From Actinomycetes bacterium (GTDB lineage: Bacteria; Actinomycetota; Actinomycetes; Propionibacteriales; Propionibacteriaceae): a DNA stretch of 6,523 bases. Where the stretch lies: contig JAEZGC010000145.1 of the NCBI GenBank assembly GCA_023437345.1, forward strand, positions 1 to 6,523, in the 5' to 3' direction. Position 1 is the stretch's first letter. Each line of letters begins with the position of its first letter. Positions 1 to 5,842 of this stretch are shown piece by piece. The position numbers and the translations under genes are program-made. Under the pieces are notes generated by a model. It was not told the DNA's origin and did not search any database. It saw nothing but the letters and a program-made list of their open reading frames with translations.

Positions 1-1524
1 TGACAGTCCGACCACCGAGCGGTCCGACTGGTACTGCGCGTACGACTGCTCGAGCAGGCCGCGGGCGCGCTCGCGGCCCACCGTGGCGACGAGGTTGACC
101 GCCATGTTGTAGGTCGGAGTGAAGGACGACCGCAACGGGTAGGTGCGCCGCGAGGCCAGCCCGGCCAGCGCCCGCGGGTCGAGCCCGGGCTGCCAGCAGA
201 CCACCGCGTGACCCTCGACGTCGATCCCGCGCCGGCCGGCCCGGCCGGTCAGCTGGGTGTACTCCCCCGCGGTGATGTCGGCGTGGCTCTCGCCGTTGAA
301 CTTCACCAGCCGTTCCAGCACCACGCTCCTGGCGGGCATGTTGATCCCCAGCGCGAGGGTCTCGGTGGCGAACACCACCTTCACAAGTCCCGCGGCGAAG
401 GCCTCCTCGACCGCCTCCTTGAACGCCGGCAGCAGGCCGGCGTGGTGCGCGGCGATCCCGGCGCGGAAGGCGTCGGCGAAGGTCGGGTAGTCCAGCGCCG
501 CCAGGTCGGACTGGCTCAGGCCCTGCACGTGGCGGGTGACTATCTCGTCCAGCGCTGCCCGCTCCACGGCGGAGGTCAGCCGCAGCCCCGACTGCATCAG
601 CTGGCCGACCGCTGTGTCGCAGCCCTGCCGGGAGAAGATGAAGTAGATCGCCGGCAGCAGGCCGGCCGCTTCGAGCCGCTCGACAGCACCGTCGCGGCGC
701 GGCACCAGGTGGCGGCTGCCCTGCTGGCGGCTGTGCGCCGCGGCGCCGCCGTACCGTCCCGAGCCGTAGGCGGAGCTGCGCATCCCCTTGCCGGAACGTC
801 CGCGCGGGCGGCGGCTGTCGTCGCGGACCCCGCGGGTCTCCTCCTTCGCCAGCCTGACGAGTTCGGGGTTCACCTGGCCCACGCCGTCCGGCTCGGCGGT
901 GGCGAACAGGTCGAGCAGCCGGCGGCCGACCAGGACGTGCTGGTACAGCGGGACCGGACGCCGCTCGCTCACCACCACCTCGACGCCGCCGCGCACCTCG
1001 TCGAGCCAGTCGCCGAACTCCTCGGCGTTGCTCACCGTCGCCGACAGCGCCACCAGCTGCACGGAGTCGGCCATCGAGATGATGACCTCCTCCCAGACCG
1101 GGCCGCGGAACCGGTCGGCCAGGTAGTGCACCTCGTCCATCACCACGAAGCCGAGGTTGTCCAGGGTGCGCGACCCGGCGTAGATCATGTTGCGCAGCAC
1201 CTCTGTGGTCATCACCACGACCGGCGCCTCGCCGTTCACGCTGGTGTCGCCGGTGAGCAGGCCGACCGAGTCCTCGCCGTGGCGGGCGGCCAGGTCGTGG
1301 TACTTCTGGTTGCTCAGGGCCTTGATGGGGGTGGTGTAGAAGCACTTGCGCCCGGTCTGCAGGGCGAGGTGGACGGCGAACTCGCCGACCACGGTCTTGC
1401 CCGCCCCGGTCGGTGCGGCGACAAGGACGCCACGGCCGGCCGCGACGTGCTCGCAGGCAGCCACCTGGTAGTCGTCAAGGGCGAACGGGTAGCCCGCCCG
1501 GAAGTCGGTGAGTGCGTCGGCCAC
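1..1524 (-). CDS. helY: Ski2-like DEAD/DEAH-box RNA helicase HelY, 3' part missing
   Basis: This is a superfamily 2 ATP-dependent helicase of the Ski2/Mtr4 type, expected to unwind structured RNA in the cytoplasm. The window holds the first 508 residues with no stop; mycobacterial HelY is about 900 residues, so the C-terminal domains lie beyond position 1. Motifs appear in order: Gln20 of a Q-motif-like region, Walker A APTGAGKT (37-44), motif Ia TTPIKALSNQK (64-74), DEVH (130-133), SATVSN (161-166), motif IV PAIYFIFSRQGCD (291-303), motif V ATETLALGINMP (386-397) and motif VI QLTGRAGRRGID (424-435). A Gly/Arg/Ser-rich insert lies at about 228-277. The start is GTG at 1524: an in-frame TAG, the stop of the preceding kinase, lies only three codons upstream, so no earlier start is possible. 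The 9-nt gap makes coupled translation likely. Family assignment is firm; the RNA substrate is unknown. Confidence 0.95.
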   Translation of the reverse strand, partial: MADALTDFRAGYPFALDDYQVAACEHVAAGRGVLVAAPTGAGKTVVGEFAVHLALQTGRKCFYTTPIKALSNQKYHDLAARHGEDSVGLLTGDTSVNGEAPVVVMTTEVLRNMIYAGSRTLDNLGFVVMDEVHYLADRFRGPVWEEVIISMADSVQLVALSATVSNAEEFGDWLDEVRGGVEVVVSERRPVPLYQHVLVGRRLLDLFATAEPDGVGQVNPELVRLAKEETRGVRDDSRRPRGRSGKGMRSSAYGSGRYGGAAAHSRQQGSRHLVPRRDGAVERLEAAGLLPAIYFIFSRQGCDTAVGQLMQSGLRLTSAVERAALDEIVTRHVQGLSQSDLAALDYPTFADAFRAGIAAHHAGLLPAFKEAVEEAFAAGLVKVVFATETLALGINMPARSVVLERLVKFNGESHADITAGEYTQLTGRAGRRGIDVEGHAVVCWQPGLDPRALAGLASRRTYPLRSSFTPTYNMAVNLVATVGRERARGLLEQSYAQYQSDRSVVGLS

Positions 1525-1533
1525 GGGCCCAAC

Positions 1534-2496
1534 CTACTTGGCCGGTGGCGTGGGTCCCGTGAAGAGCGCGACGTGGGCGGGTGCGGCGCGCAGCCGCAGC
1601 GGGACGGGGCCGAGGTCCTCCCCGTCGGCCATTCCCCACAATCCGTCACCGTCGACGAGCACCTCCCGGGCGCGGACCAGCTCGACTGCAGGGTCCTTGA
1701 TGAAGGTGCCCTTGAACATGGTCGGCAGCAGGCGCAGCAGGGTCATCCGGCTGACCGGGTTGACGATGGTGACGTCCAGCAGGCCGTCGGTGACATCGGC
1801 GCGGGGACAGATCCACATCCCGCCGCCGAAGTAGCCGGCGTTGCCCACCGCGATCAGCATCGCGGTGAGCTTGCGCTCCACCCCGTCGATCACGATCCGG
1901 TAGGGCACCGGCTCGAAGATCGCCAGCTCGGTCAGCGCCGTCCAGGCGTAGCTCAGGCCGCCCAGCGACCAGGACAGGTCGTTGGTGCGCTGGTTCACCC
2001 GGCTGTCGTAGCCGGTGGACACTATCGACCCGACCCAACGCCGCTCGGCACCATCGACCAGGTCACCCCTGGCCTCCATCAGGTCGATCCGGCGGGTCTG
2101 CCCGGCGATCACGGCGTCGACGGCGGCCATCGCCTCGCGGGGCACCCCGGCGCCCCTGCAGAAGTCGTTACCGCGGCCGGCCGGGATCAGCCCGAGCGGA
2201 ACGTCGGTGCCCGCGGCGGCATTCAGGCCGAGATTCATCATGCCGTCGCCGCCCATCACCAGCAGCGCGTCCCTGCGGTGGCCCTCGACATGCGGACGGG
2301 CTCCCTCCACGGCGGCGATGCAGCGCAGCCGGGCGTCGGCGAACGACGTGGACTGGACCACCCGAAGGTTCGCCCCGGGCAGCCCGGTGAGCAGTGCGCT
2401 GGTCACCTTCGGCAGCAGCTTGCGGGCGCGGCCGCGCCCGGCCGACGGGTTGACGACAAGGGTCAGGGTGGGCCCGTCGTAGCTGCGCAGCGTCAC
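1534..2496 (-). CDS. Diacylglycerol kinase family lipid kinase (DagK_cat)
   Basis: This 320-residue soluble protein belongs to the DgkB/YegS/Rv2252 family, which phosphorylates diacylglycerol or a related lipid with ATP at the inner membrane face; in mycobacteria Rv2252 feeds phosphatidic acid into phospholipid synthesis. Visible motifs are NPSAGRGRA (16-24), the nucleotide loop GGDGMMN (82-88), PAGRGNDF (105-112), RRIDL (135-139), a GGGM...CPRADVTDGLLDV block in the C-terminal beta domain, and a late DGE (291-293) at the position of the catalytic acid. Two usual threonines are replaced: GGDGT reads GGDGM and GTGND reads GRGND. The GTG start overlaps the tatC stop as GTGA and has a strong GGAGG seven bases upstream, so translation is probably coupled to tatC. 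The next gene, helY, follows after 9 nt in the same frame. Length is normal for the family. Substrate (diacylglycerol, ceramide-like or other) cannot be read from the sequence. Confidence 0.9.
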   Translation of the reverse strand: MTLRSYDGPTLTLVVNPSAGRGRARKLLPKVTSALLTGLPGANLRVVQSTSFADARLRCIAAVEGARPHVEGHRRDALLVMGGDGMMNLGLNAAAGTDVPLGLIPAGRGNDFCRGAGVPREAMAAVDAVIAGQTRRIDLMEARGDLVDGAERRWVGSIVSTGYDSRVNQRTNDLSWSLGGLSYAWTALTELAIFEPVPYRIVIDGVERKLTAMLIAVGNAGYFGGGMWICPRADVTDGLLDVTIVNPVSRMTLLRLLPTMFKGTFIKDPAVELVRAREVLVDGDGLWGMADGEDLGPVPLRLRAAPAHVALFTGPTPPAK

Positions 2497-3314
2497 GGGG
2501 CGACCTCCACCCGGTCGGCAGCCGCCAGCCGGCGGTCGTGGATCCGGGCGATGGTCTCGGCCACCAGGTAGAGGACCGTCATCGGCAGGGCCAGGGCGAG
2601 CATCGAGAACGGGTCGGTGGACGGGGTGGCCGCCGCCCCGAACACGAAGGTCCCGAAGATCACGTACGTGCGGGCCTTGGCCAGTTGGGTGGCCCGGACG
2701 ACGCCGACCAGGTTGAGCCCGACCACCACCACGGGCATCAGGAAGCCGAGCCCGAACACCACCATCAGCCGCAAGGTCAGGTCGAGGAAGCGGTCGACCT
2801 CGAGCAGGTTGAGGATCGGCACGCTGTCAGGGGTGAACGCGAGCATCACCGAGATTCCCTGCGGCAGGATGAAGTAGCCGAGTGCCACCCCGAGCAGGAA
2901 CAGCGGGACCGCGGCGGCGAGGAAGGTCAGCGCCCACTTCTTCTCCTTCGCCAGCAGGGCGGGGACGACGAAGCCCCAGATCTGGTACACCCACACCGGG
3001 CTCGCGATGACCAGGCCGGCCACCACGCAAACCTTGAGCGCGAGGATGAACGGCGTGGTCACCCCGCTGATCACCGTGGTGGTCTCCAGCTCGGGGTGGG
3101 TGCGGGCCAGCATCTCGACGGCCAGCAGGTAGGGCCGCATCAGCACCTGGTAGAGCTGCTCGTACCAGATCGCCGCCACCGCTGCTGCCGCGACGACCGC
3201 GGCGACGCTGACGATCAGCCGGTAGCGCAGTTCGCGCAGGTGGTCGGCAAGGGTCATCACCCCGCCGGGGACAGCCTTCGGCGGACGCAACCACGCCAGG
3301 GCACGGCGCGCCAT
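2493..3314 (-). CDS. tatC: Sec-independent (twin-arginine) translocase subunit TatC
   Basis: TatC is the polytopic receptor of the twin-arginine translocase; it binds RR signal peptides and recruits TatA to export folded proteins across the cytoplasmic membrane. The 273-residue product has the expected six hydrophobic segments (roughly 33-53, 88-108, 128-150, 182-204, 213-230, 235-253). Signature residues are present: HLRELR (25-30), with Glu28 matching E. coli Glu15; FILALK (89-94); PVWVYQIWGF followed by PALLAKEKK, with Glu124 matching E. coli Glu103; and the DPFSM motif (234-238). The start chosen is ATG at 3314, two bases after the tatA stop; the frame stays open further upstream but that part only shadows tatA. 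A second Met at residue 20 (MTLADHL) is possible but would remove the basic N-terminal leader that mycobacterial TatC also has. No strong ribosome site precedes it, so coupling to tatA is likely. Its stop overlaps the kinase start. Confidence 0.96.
   Translation of the reverse strand: MARRALAWLRPPKAVPGGVMTLADHLRELRYRLIVSVAAVVAAAAVAAIWYEQLYQVLMRPYLLAVEMLARTHPELETTTVISGVTTPFILALKVCVVAGLVIASPVWVYQIWGFVVPALLAKEKKWALTFLAAAVPLFLLGVALGYFILPQGISVMLAFTPDSVPILNLLEVDRFLDLTLRLMVVFGLGFLMPVVVVGLNLVGVVRATQLAKARTYVIFGTFVFGAAATPSTDPFSMLALALPMTVLYLVAETIARIHDRRLAAADRVEVAP
2504..2508 (-). promoter_or_regulatory. Lipid kinase ribosome binding site inside tatC
   Basis: GGAGG on the minus strand, within the last codons of tatC, lies seven bases before GTG 2496. 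It decides the GTG start that overlaps the tatC TGA by four bases. Confidence 0.8.
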
Positions 3315-3316
3315 GG

Positions 3317-3544
3317 TCAGGCTTCGGTTTCCGGCTTCCGCTCGGGCTCGGAGGTGGTCGGTTCGCTGGGCGTGACGGGCGGTGTCACCGCCGGCGGCTC
3401 GGCCCGGGCCGAGGCGGTCTCCTCCTTGAACTCCCGGATCGCCTTGCCCGCGCTCTTGCCGATACCGGCCAGCCGGGTGCCGCCGAACAGCAGCAACGCC
3501 ACCACCGCCAGGATCACCCACTCCCAACCACCAAGGCTCGGCAT
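3317..3544 (-). CDS. tatA: Twin-arginine translocase subunit TatA
   Basis: TatA is the pore- or patch-forming subunit that oligomerises on TatC to let folded RR-signal substrates cross the membrane. The 75-residue protein has the standard architecture: a short N-terminal membrane helix (about 7-20), the conserved Phe20-Gly21 hinge followed by GTRLAGIGKSAGKAIREFKE as an amphipathic helix (about 22-43), and a disordered Pro/Glu/Thr-rich tail (50-75). It lacks an obvious TatB-like extension and, with no tatB in the window, works either as TatA alone or with a TatB encoded elsewhere, the usual situation in actinobacteria. The ATG at 3544 is supported by a GGGAGGA site six bases upstream. It precedes tatC with a 2-nt gap. 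Identification is firm; TatA versus TatB is settled by the short length and hinge but not absolutely. Confidence 0.95.
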   Translation of the reverse strand: MPSLGGWEWVILAVVALLLFGGTRLAGIGKSAGKAIREFKEETASARAEPPAVTPPVTPSEPTTSEPERKPETEA

Positions 3545-3550
3545 CGTCGG

Positions 3551-3557
3551 TCCTCCC
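3551..3557 (-). promoter_or_regulatory. tatA ribosome binding site
   Basis: GGGAGGA on the minus strand sits six bases before ATG 3544. It is much stronger than the sites before tatC and the 64-residue gene, so tatA has its own efficient initiation and tatC probably relies on coupling. Confidence 0.75.
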
Positions 3558-3582
3558 TGTTCCCGCGTTGGTTGTCGGGTGA

Positions 3583-3588
3583 ACTCTA
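3583..3588 (-). promoter_or_regulatory. Possible -10 element upstream of tatA
   Basis: The same TAGAGT hexamer recurs on the minus strand 38 nt before ATG 3544, between the 64-residue gene and tatA. It lies in the loop and stem edge of a small inverted repeat (CGGGT, 7-nt loop, ACCCG; 3576-3592). A transcript from here would carry a roughly 30-nt leader with the tatA ribosome site. No -35 consensus accompanies it. Confidence 0.22.
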
Positions 3589-3596
3589 CCCGCTGG

Positions 3597-3791
3597 TCAG
3601 TCCCGGTCGCCGCCCGCCGCGGCGGGCAGCTGGAGCCGTTCCAGGACGGCGGCGAGTTCCTCGGCGCGGGTGCCGAGCATCTCGAGCTCGGAGAACAGGT
3701 CGGCGGCCTTGTGCACCAGCCAGACCGCGTAGCCGATCACCATCGCGACCCCGGCCAGGGCGATCCCGCCGAACACCAGCACCCACACCAT
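3597..3791 (-). CDS. Small membrane protein with C-terminal coiled coil, unknown function
   Basis: I do not recognise a named family for this 64-residue protein. It has one N-terminal hydrophobic helix (about 2-26, VWVLVFGGIALAGVAMVIGY then AVWLV), followed by a soluble helix in which Leu32, Leu36, Leu39, Ala43, Leu46, Leu50 and Leu53 fall on a regular 4-3-4-3 spacing, a textbook heptad pattern, and a short polar tail ending GGDRD. It therefore looks like a membrane-anchored oligomeric coiled coil. The start is ATG at 3791, where the hydrophobic segment begins; the same frame is open up to 3950 but that extension only shadows pafC. It sits 44 nt after pafC and 52 nt before tatA on the same strand. 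The ribosome site is poor, and a TAGAGT hexamer placed exactly for a leaderless transcript lies just upstream. Third-position GC resembles its neighbours, which supports coding. A role in Tat export is only suggested by position. Confidence 0.72.
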   Translation of the reverse strand: MVWVLVFGGIALAGVAMVIGYAVWLVHKAADLFSELEMLGTRAEELAAVLERLQLPAAAGGDRD

Positions 3792-3798
3792 GGCCGCC

Positions 3799-3804
3799 AC
3801 TCTA
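3799..3804 (-). promoter_or_regulatory. Possible leaderless -10 element for the 64-residue gene
   Basis: TAGAGT on the minus strand fits the actinobacterial TANNNT -10 pattern and leaves seven bases to the A of ATG 3791, so a transcript would begin at or next to the start codon. No -35 match is seen 17 bp upstream. The weak ribosome site of the gene is consistent with a leaderless message, but the short motif is easily found by chance. Confidence 0.3.
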
Positions 3805-3814
3805 TGCGCCCGCG

Positions 3815-3835
3815 GCCGTCGTCGGCGAGGACGGC
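3815..3835 (-). other. Hairpin directly after the pafC stop codon
   Basis: On the minus strand GCCGTC begins immediately after the pafC TGA and pairs perfectly with GACGGC across a 9-nt loop, giving a 6-bp GC-rich stem. No U-tract follows, so it does not look like a standard intrinsic terminator. It could weaken read-through, protect the pafBC 3' end, or be chance in GC-rich DNA. Confidence 0.35.
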
Positions 3836-4777
3836 TCAGGCGTAGTGCGCCAGCGCCTCCCTGGCCGCCTGCCTGGCGGACTCGGCGGCCTCGGCAGGGT
3901 CGACCCGCAGCACCCCGGCGCCCAGCCGGAGCAGCTGGGCCCGCAGCCACGCGGGGTCGGACACCAGCAGGGTCACCTCCAGGCCCTCGGGGGTCCGCCG
4001 GGCCGACCGCACCGGGATGTACTCGGTGATCCAGGTGGCCGAATCGGCCAGCAGCAGCGTCACCTGGGCGGCGTCGGGCAGGGTATCCAGCCAGCCGGAA
4101 CTGAAGCCTGGCGCCTCCCCCCGCTCGGCCGCGACGTCGTCGAGCAATTCGACGGCGGCGATCCGGTCCACCCGGTACACCCGCCAGCCGTCGCGGTCGA
4201 GGCTCCAGGCGTCCAGGTAGCCGTAGCCGTCGCGCACCGACAACCGCTTGGGCTCCACCAGCGGGGTGGTCGTCTCGGCCCGGGTCTGGCCGTCGTAGAT
4301 GAGTCGCACCACCCGGCGGGAATCGATGGCCTCGTTCAGCAGCCGGCGCACCTCGGCCGAGCCGGAGGCTACCGACACCACCACCGGCGCAGGCAGCGCG
4401 CTGTGGGCCACCGCCAGCTTGGCCAGTGCCCCGTCGACTGCCGTGGTCAGGTCGGGCCCGGCCATGTCGTGCACCAGCTGCAGGGCCACCACGAGGCTGA
4501 GCGCCTCGTCAGGGGAGAACCGCAGCGGCCTGCTCAGGTAGTCGGCATTGGACAGCCGGATCCAGCCGCCCCTGGCGCCCTCCAGGTCGACCTCGATCAG
4601 GTCGCCGGGCAGCCCGCCCGGCAGCCCGCAGTACCACAGGACGTCAAGGTCGGCGAGCACCTGCCGCTCCGAGACGGCGAAGGCTGCCGCGGTGTCGGCG
4701 AGACTGGCGCCGTCCGGGCGCGCCTGCAGGTAGGGCACCAACGCCAGCAACCTGTTCACCTGCTCACTCGACGCCAT
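3836..4777 (-). CDS. pafC: WYL-domain transcriptional regulator PafC
   Basis: PafC pairs with PafB to form a transcriptional activator; in mycobacteria PafBC turns on LexA/RecA-independent DNA-damage genes. The 313-residue protein begins with a DNA-binding domain (NRLLALVPYLQ, then a helix-turn-helix around 27-50, SLADTAAAFAVSERQVLADL), followed by the WYCGLPG...PGDLIEV stretch also seen in mycobacterial PafC, a central WYL domain (about 145-215) and a C-terminal WCX-type domain (about 235-310). The WYL tripeptide is replaced by GYL in GYGYLDAW (184-191), while the downstream Arg-rich YRVDRI segment (201-206) is kept. Two starts are possible: ATG at 4777, with GGGGGTGG a few bases upstream, or GTG at 4786, giving 316 residues with a poor ribosome site. 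I chose the ATG. Either way the gene overlaps the end of pafB, so both proteins are probably made together. Length is normal. Confidence 0.93.
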   Translation of the reverse strand: MASSEQVNRLLALVPYLQARPDGASLADTAAAFAVSERQVLADLDVLWYCGLPGGLPGDLIEVDLEGARGGWIRLSNADYLSRPLRFSPDEALSLVVALQLVHDMAGPDLTTAVDGALAKLAVAHSALPAPVVVSVASGSAEVRRLLNEAIDSRRVVRLIYDGQTRAETTTPLVEPKRLSVRDGYGYLDAWSLDRDGWRVYRVDRIAAVELLDDVAAERGEAPGFSSGWLDTLPDAAQVTLLLADSATWITEYIPVRSARRTPEGLEVTLLVSDPAWLRAQLLRLGAGVLRVDPAEAAESARQAAREALAHYA

Positions 4778-5726
4778 CGCGGCCACCCCCGATCTCGGTG
4801 AGCTGGGAGACCACGGCGTCGCGCAGCGCCGGCGGCGAGAGCACGATCACGTCCGCGCCGTAGGAACAGATCTCCCCCACCAGGTCGCCGCCCGCGGCGT
4901 AGTCGACCTGGTAGCCGGCGAAGCCGGGCGGCAGCGCCGCATCGGGCTGGTCGGATGGCCGGCCGCGGCGGCGCAGCGCCGGGGCCCGGTCGCCGCGGAT
5001 CGCCAGCGCCGCCACCGAGTCCGGCGGGGACGGCTCCAGCTTCGCCAGCAGCGCGTCCGGGTCGGTCTGCGGCACGTGGTAGCCGCCAGGCTTGCCCAGG
5101 GCGGTCACCTCGGCCCCGACCCGGGCCACCTTGAACACCCGTTCCGCGCCGCGATCGCGGTCGTGGCCGAACAGGTACCACGCGCCGCGGCGGTAGGTCA
5201 TGGTCCACGGCTCGACCCGGCGGGTCTGGCCGCGGTACTCGAAGCTGACCGGCTGGCGGTCGATGCAGGCCTGCCACAGCGGCTCGAAGGCGGGCTCCTT
5301 CGCGCCCACCACAGCCGTCAGCCCGTCCACCCGGTCCGGATCGGGTTCGACTCCGGCGGCGCGAAGCTTGGCCATCGCGGAGACTGCCTGGTCGGCCTGG
5401 GTGGCCGACTCCCACACCCGCGAGGCGAGGCCGAGGACTGCGGCCTCGACCGGGGTGAAGTCGATAGGTGGGAGTTCGAAGTCGGCCCGGCGGATCCGGT
5501 AGCCGACCTCGTCGGGGAACAGGACGTCGTTCGAGCCGGTCTCGACCGGCACGCCCATCCGGCGCAGCTCGTCCTTGTCCCGTTCGAAGCTGCGCTCGAA
5601 GGCGACGTCGCTCAGCCCGTGGTAGCCCTCGATCACCTCACGGATGTAGGCCTTGTCGACGAACCGCCGCGCCATCAGCAGGCAGATCGTGAGGTTCATG
5701 ATCCGCTCGGACTTGCGTTGCGCCAT
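4764..5726 (-). CDS. pafB: WYL-domain transcriptional regulator PafB
   Basis: PafB is the partner of PafC in a heteromeric stress-response activator. The 320-residue protein shows an N-terminal winged helix-turn-helix (about 1-65: MAQRKSERIMNLTICLLMA, then FERSFERDKDELRRMGVPVE, which closely follows the mycobacterial PafB pattern), a linker, a WYL domain (about 150-210) with an intact WYL tripeptide (183-185, GAWYLFGHDRDR), the VFKVARVGAEV segment expected of the ligand-sensing fold, and a WCX-type C-terminal domain (about 235-310, ending SYGADVIVLSPPALRDAVV). The ATG at 5726 is chosen because homology to PafB begins exactly there and GAGGAA lies four bases upstream; the open frame to 5801 is intergenic. 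It is the first gene of the minus-strand block and faces gluQ. No Pup-proteasome genes (pafA, prcA, prcB, pup) are in the window, so only the regulator half of the classical locus is visible. Confidence 0.95.
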   Translation of the reverse strand: MAQRKSERIMNLTICLLMARRFVDKAYIREVIEGYHGLSDVAFERSFERDKDELRRMGVPVETGSNDVLFPDEVGYRIRRADFELPPIDFTPVEAAVLGLASRVWESATQADQAVSAMAKLRAAGVEPDPDRVDGLTAVVGAKEPAFEPLWQACIDRQPVSFEYRGQTRRVEPWTMTYRRGAWYLFGHDRDRGAERVFKVARVGAEVTALGKPGGYHVPQTDPDALLAKLEPSPPDSVAALAIRGDRAPALRRRGRPSDQPDAALPPGFAGYQVDYAAGGDLVGEICSYGADVIVLSPPALRDAVVSQLTEIGGGRDGVE

Positions 5727-5730
5727 GGCC

Positions 5731-5736
5731 TTCCTC
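5731..5736 (-). promoter_or_regulatory. pafB ribosome binding site
   Basis: GAGGAA on the minus strand ends four bases before ATG 5726. The spacing is slightly short, but it supports this ATG over the open frame further upstream. Confidence 0.6.
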
Positions 5737-5831
5737 ACCGGTGCTGGGACTATGTGGAGGCTAGCAGCGACGGCGCCCGACCGGCGGCGCCCGGCGTCCA
5801 TCGGGCAGCGGGTGTCTGGTTGACTTGGGAC

Positions 5832-5838
5832 AGGAGGT
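5832..5838 (+). promoter_or_regulatory. gluQ ribosome binding site
   Basis: AGGAGGT is a full anti-Shine-Dalgarno match four to five bases before ATG 5843, and it fixes the gluQ start where homology to the HIGH-motif region begins. Confidence 0.85.
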
Positions 5839-5842
5839 GGGG

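Larger units (their letters stand above)
5727..5842. promoter_or_regulatory. Divergent pafB/gluQ intergenic region
   Basis: This 116-bp region must hold promoters for both gluQ (rightward) and the pafB block (leftward). For pafB the best -10-like hexamers on the minus strand are CATAGT (5754 to 5749, 22 nt before the ATG) and TAGCCT (5763 to 5758); neither has a recognisable -35. No convincing -10 was found for gluQ. The region contains the 9-mer CGGCGCCCG twice in direct orientation (5771-5779 and 5785-5793, 14 bp apart), each with a GGCGCC palindrome, and a GCTAGC palindrome at 5760-5765. I see no match to the PafBC-dependent RecA-NDp promoter pattern. Its role as a promoter region follows from the divergent gene arrangement; individual elements are guesses. 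Confidence 0.5.

Noticed and set aside
208..2571. 787-codon open frame on the plus strand
   Set aside because: It runs antisense to helY and the lipid kinase, both supported by many motifs. Its product is His/Gln/Gly-rich low complexity with no domain, typical of an antisense frame in GC-rich DNA.
3315..3527. N-terminal extension of TatC
   Set aside because: The frame is open through tatA, but TatC homology begins at the ATG at 3314 and the upstream residues are a Gly/Arg-rich shadow of tatA.
3572..3590. TTGTCGGGT on the plus strand resembling the PafBC-dependent RecA-NDp motif
   Set aside because: It departs from TTGTCRGTG at the last two places, has no TANNNT eight bases on, and no plus-strand gene follows.
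2538..3845. 435-codon plus-strand open frame
   Set aside because: Antisense to tatC, tatA and the small membrane gene; composition biased to Arg, Gln, Glu and His with no recognisable motif.
3792..3950. N-terminal extension of the 64-residue membrane protein
   Set aside because: The added 53 residues are an Arg/Gly/Ala-rich shadow of the pafC 3' end; the natural start is at the hydrophobic helix.
3572..4801. 409-codon plus-strand open frame
   Set aside because: Antisense to pafC, which has clear homology along its length; the product is Arg/Pro/Gly/His-rich with no domain.
5820..5825. TTGACT as a -35 box for gluQ
   Set aside because: A -10 at normal spacing would fall on the gluQ start codon and coding sequence, where no such hexamer exists.
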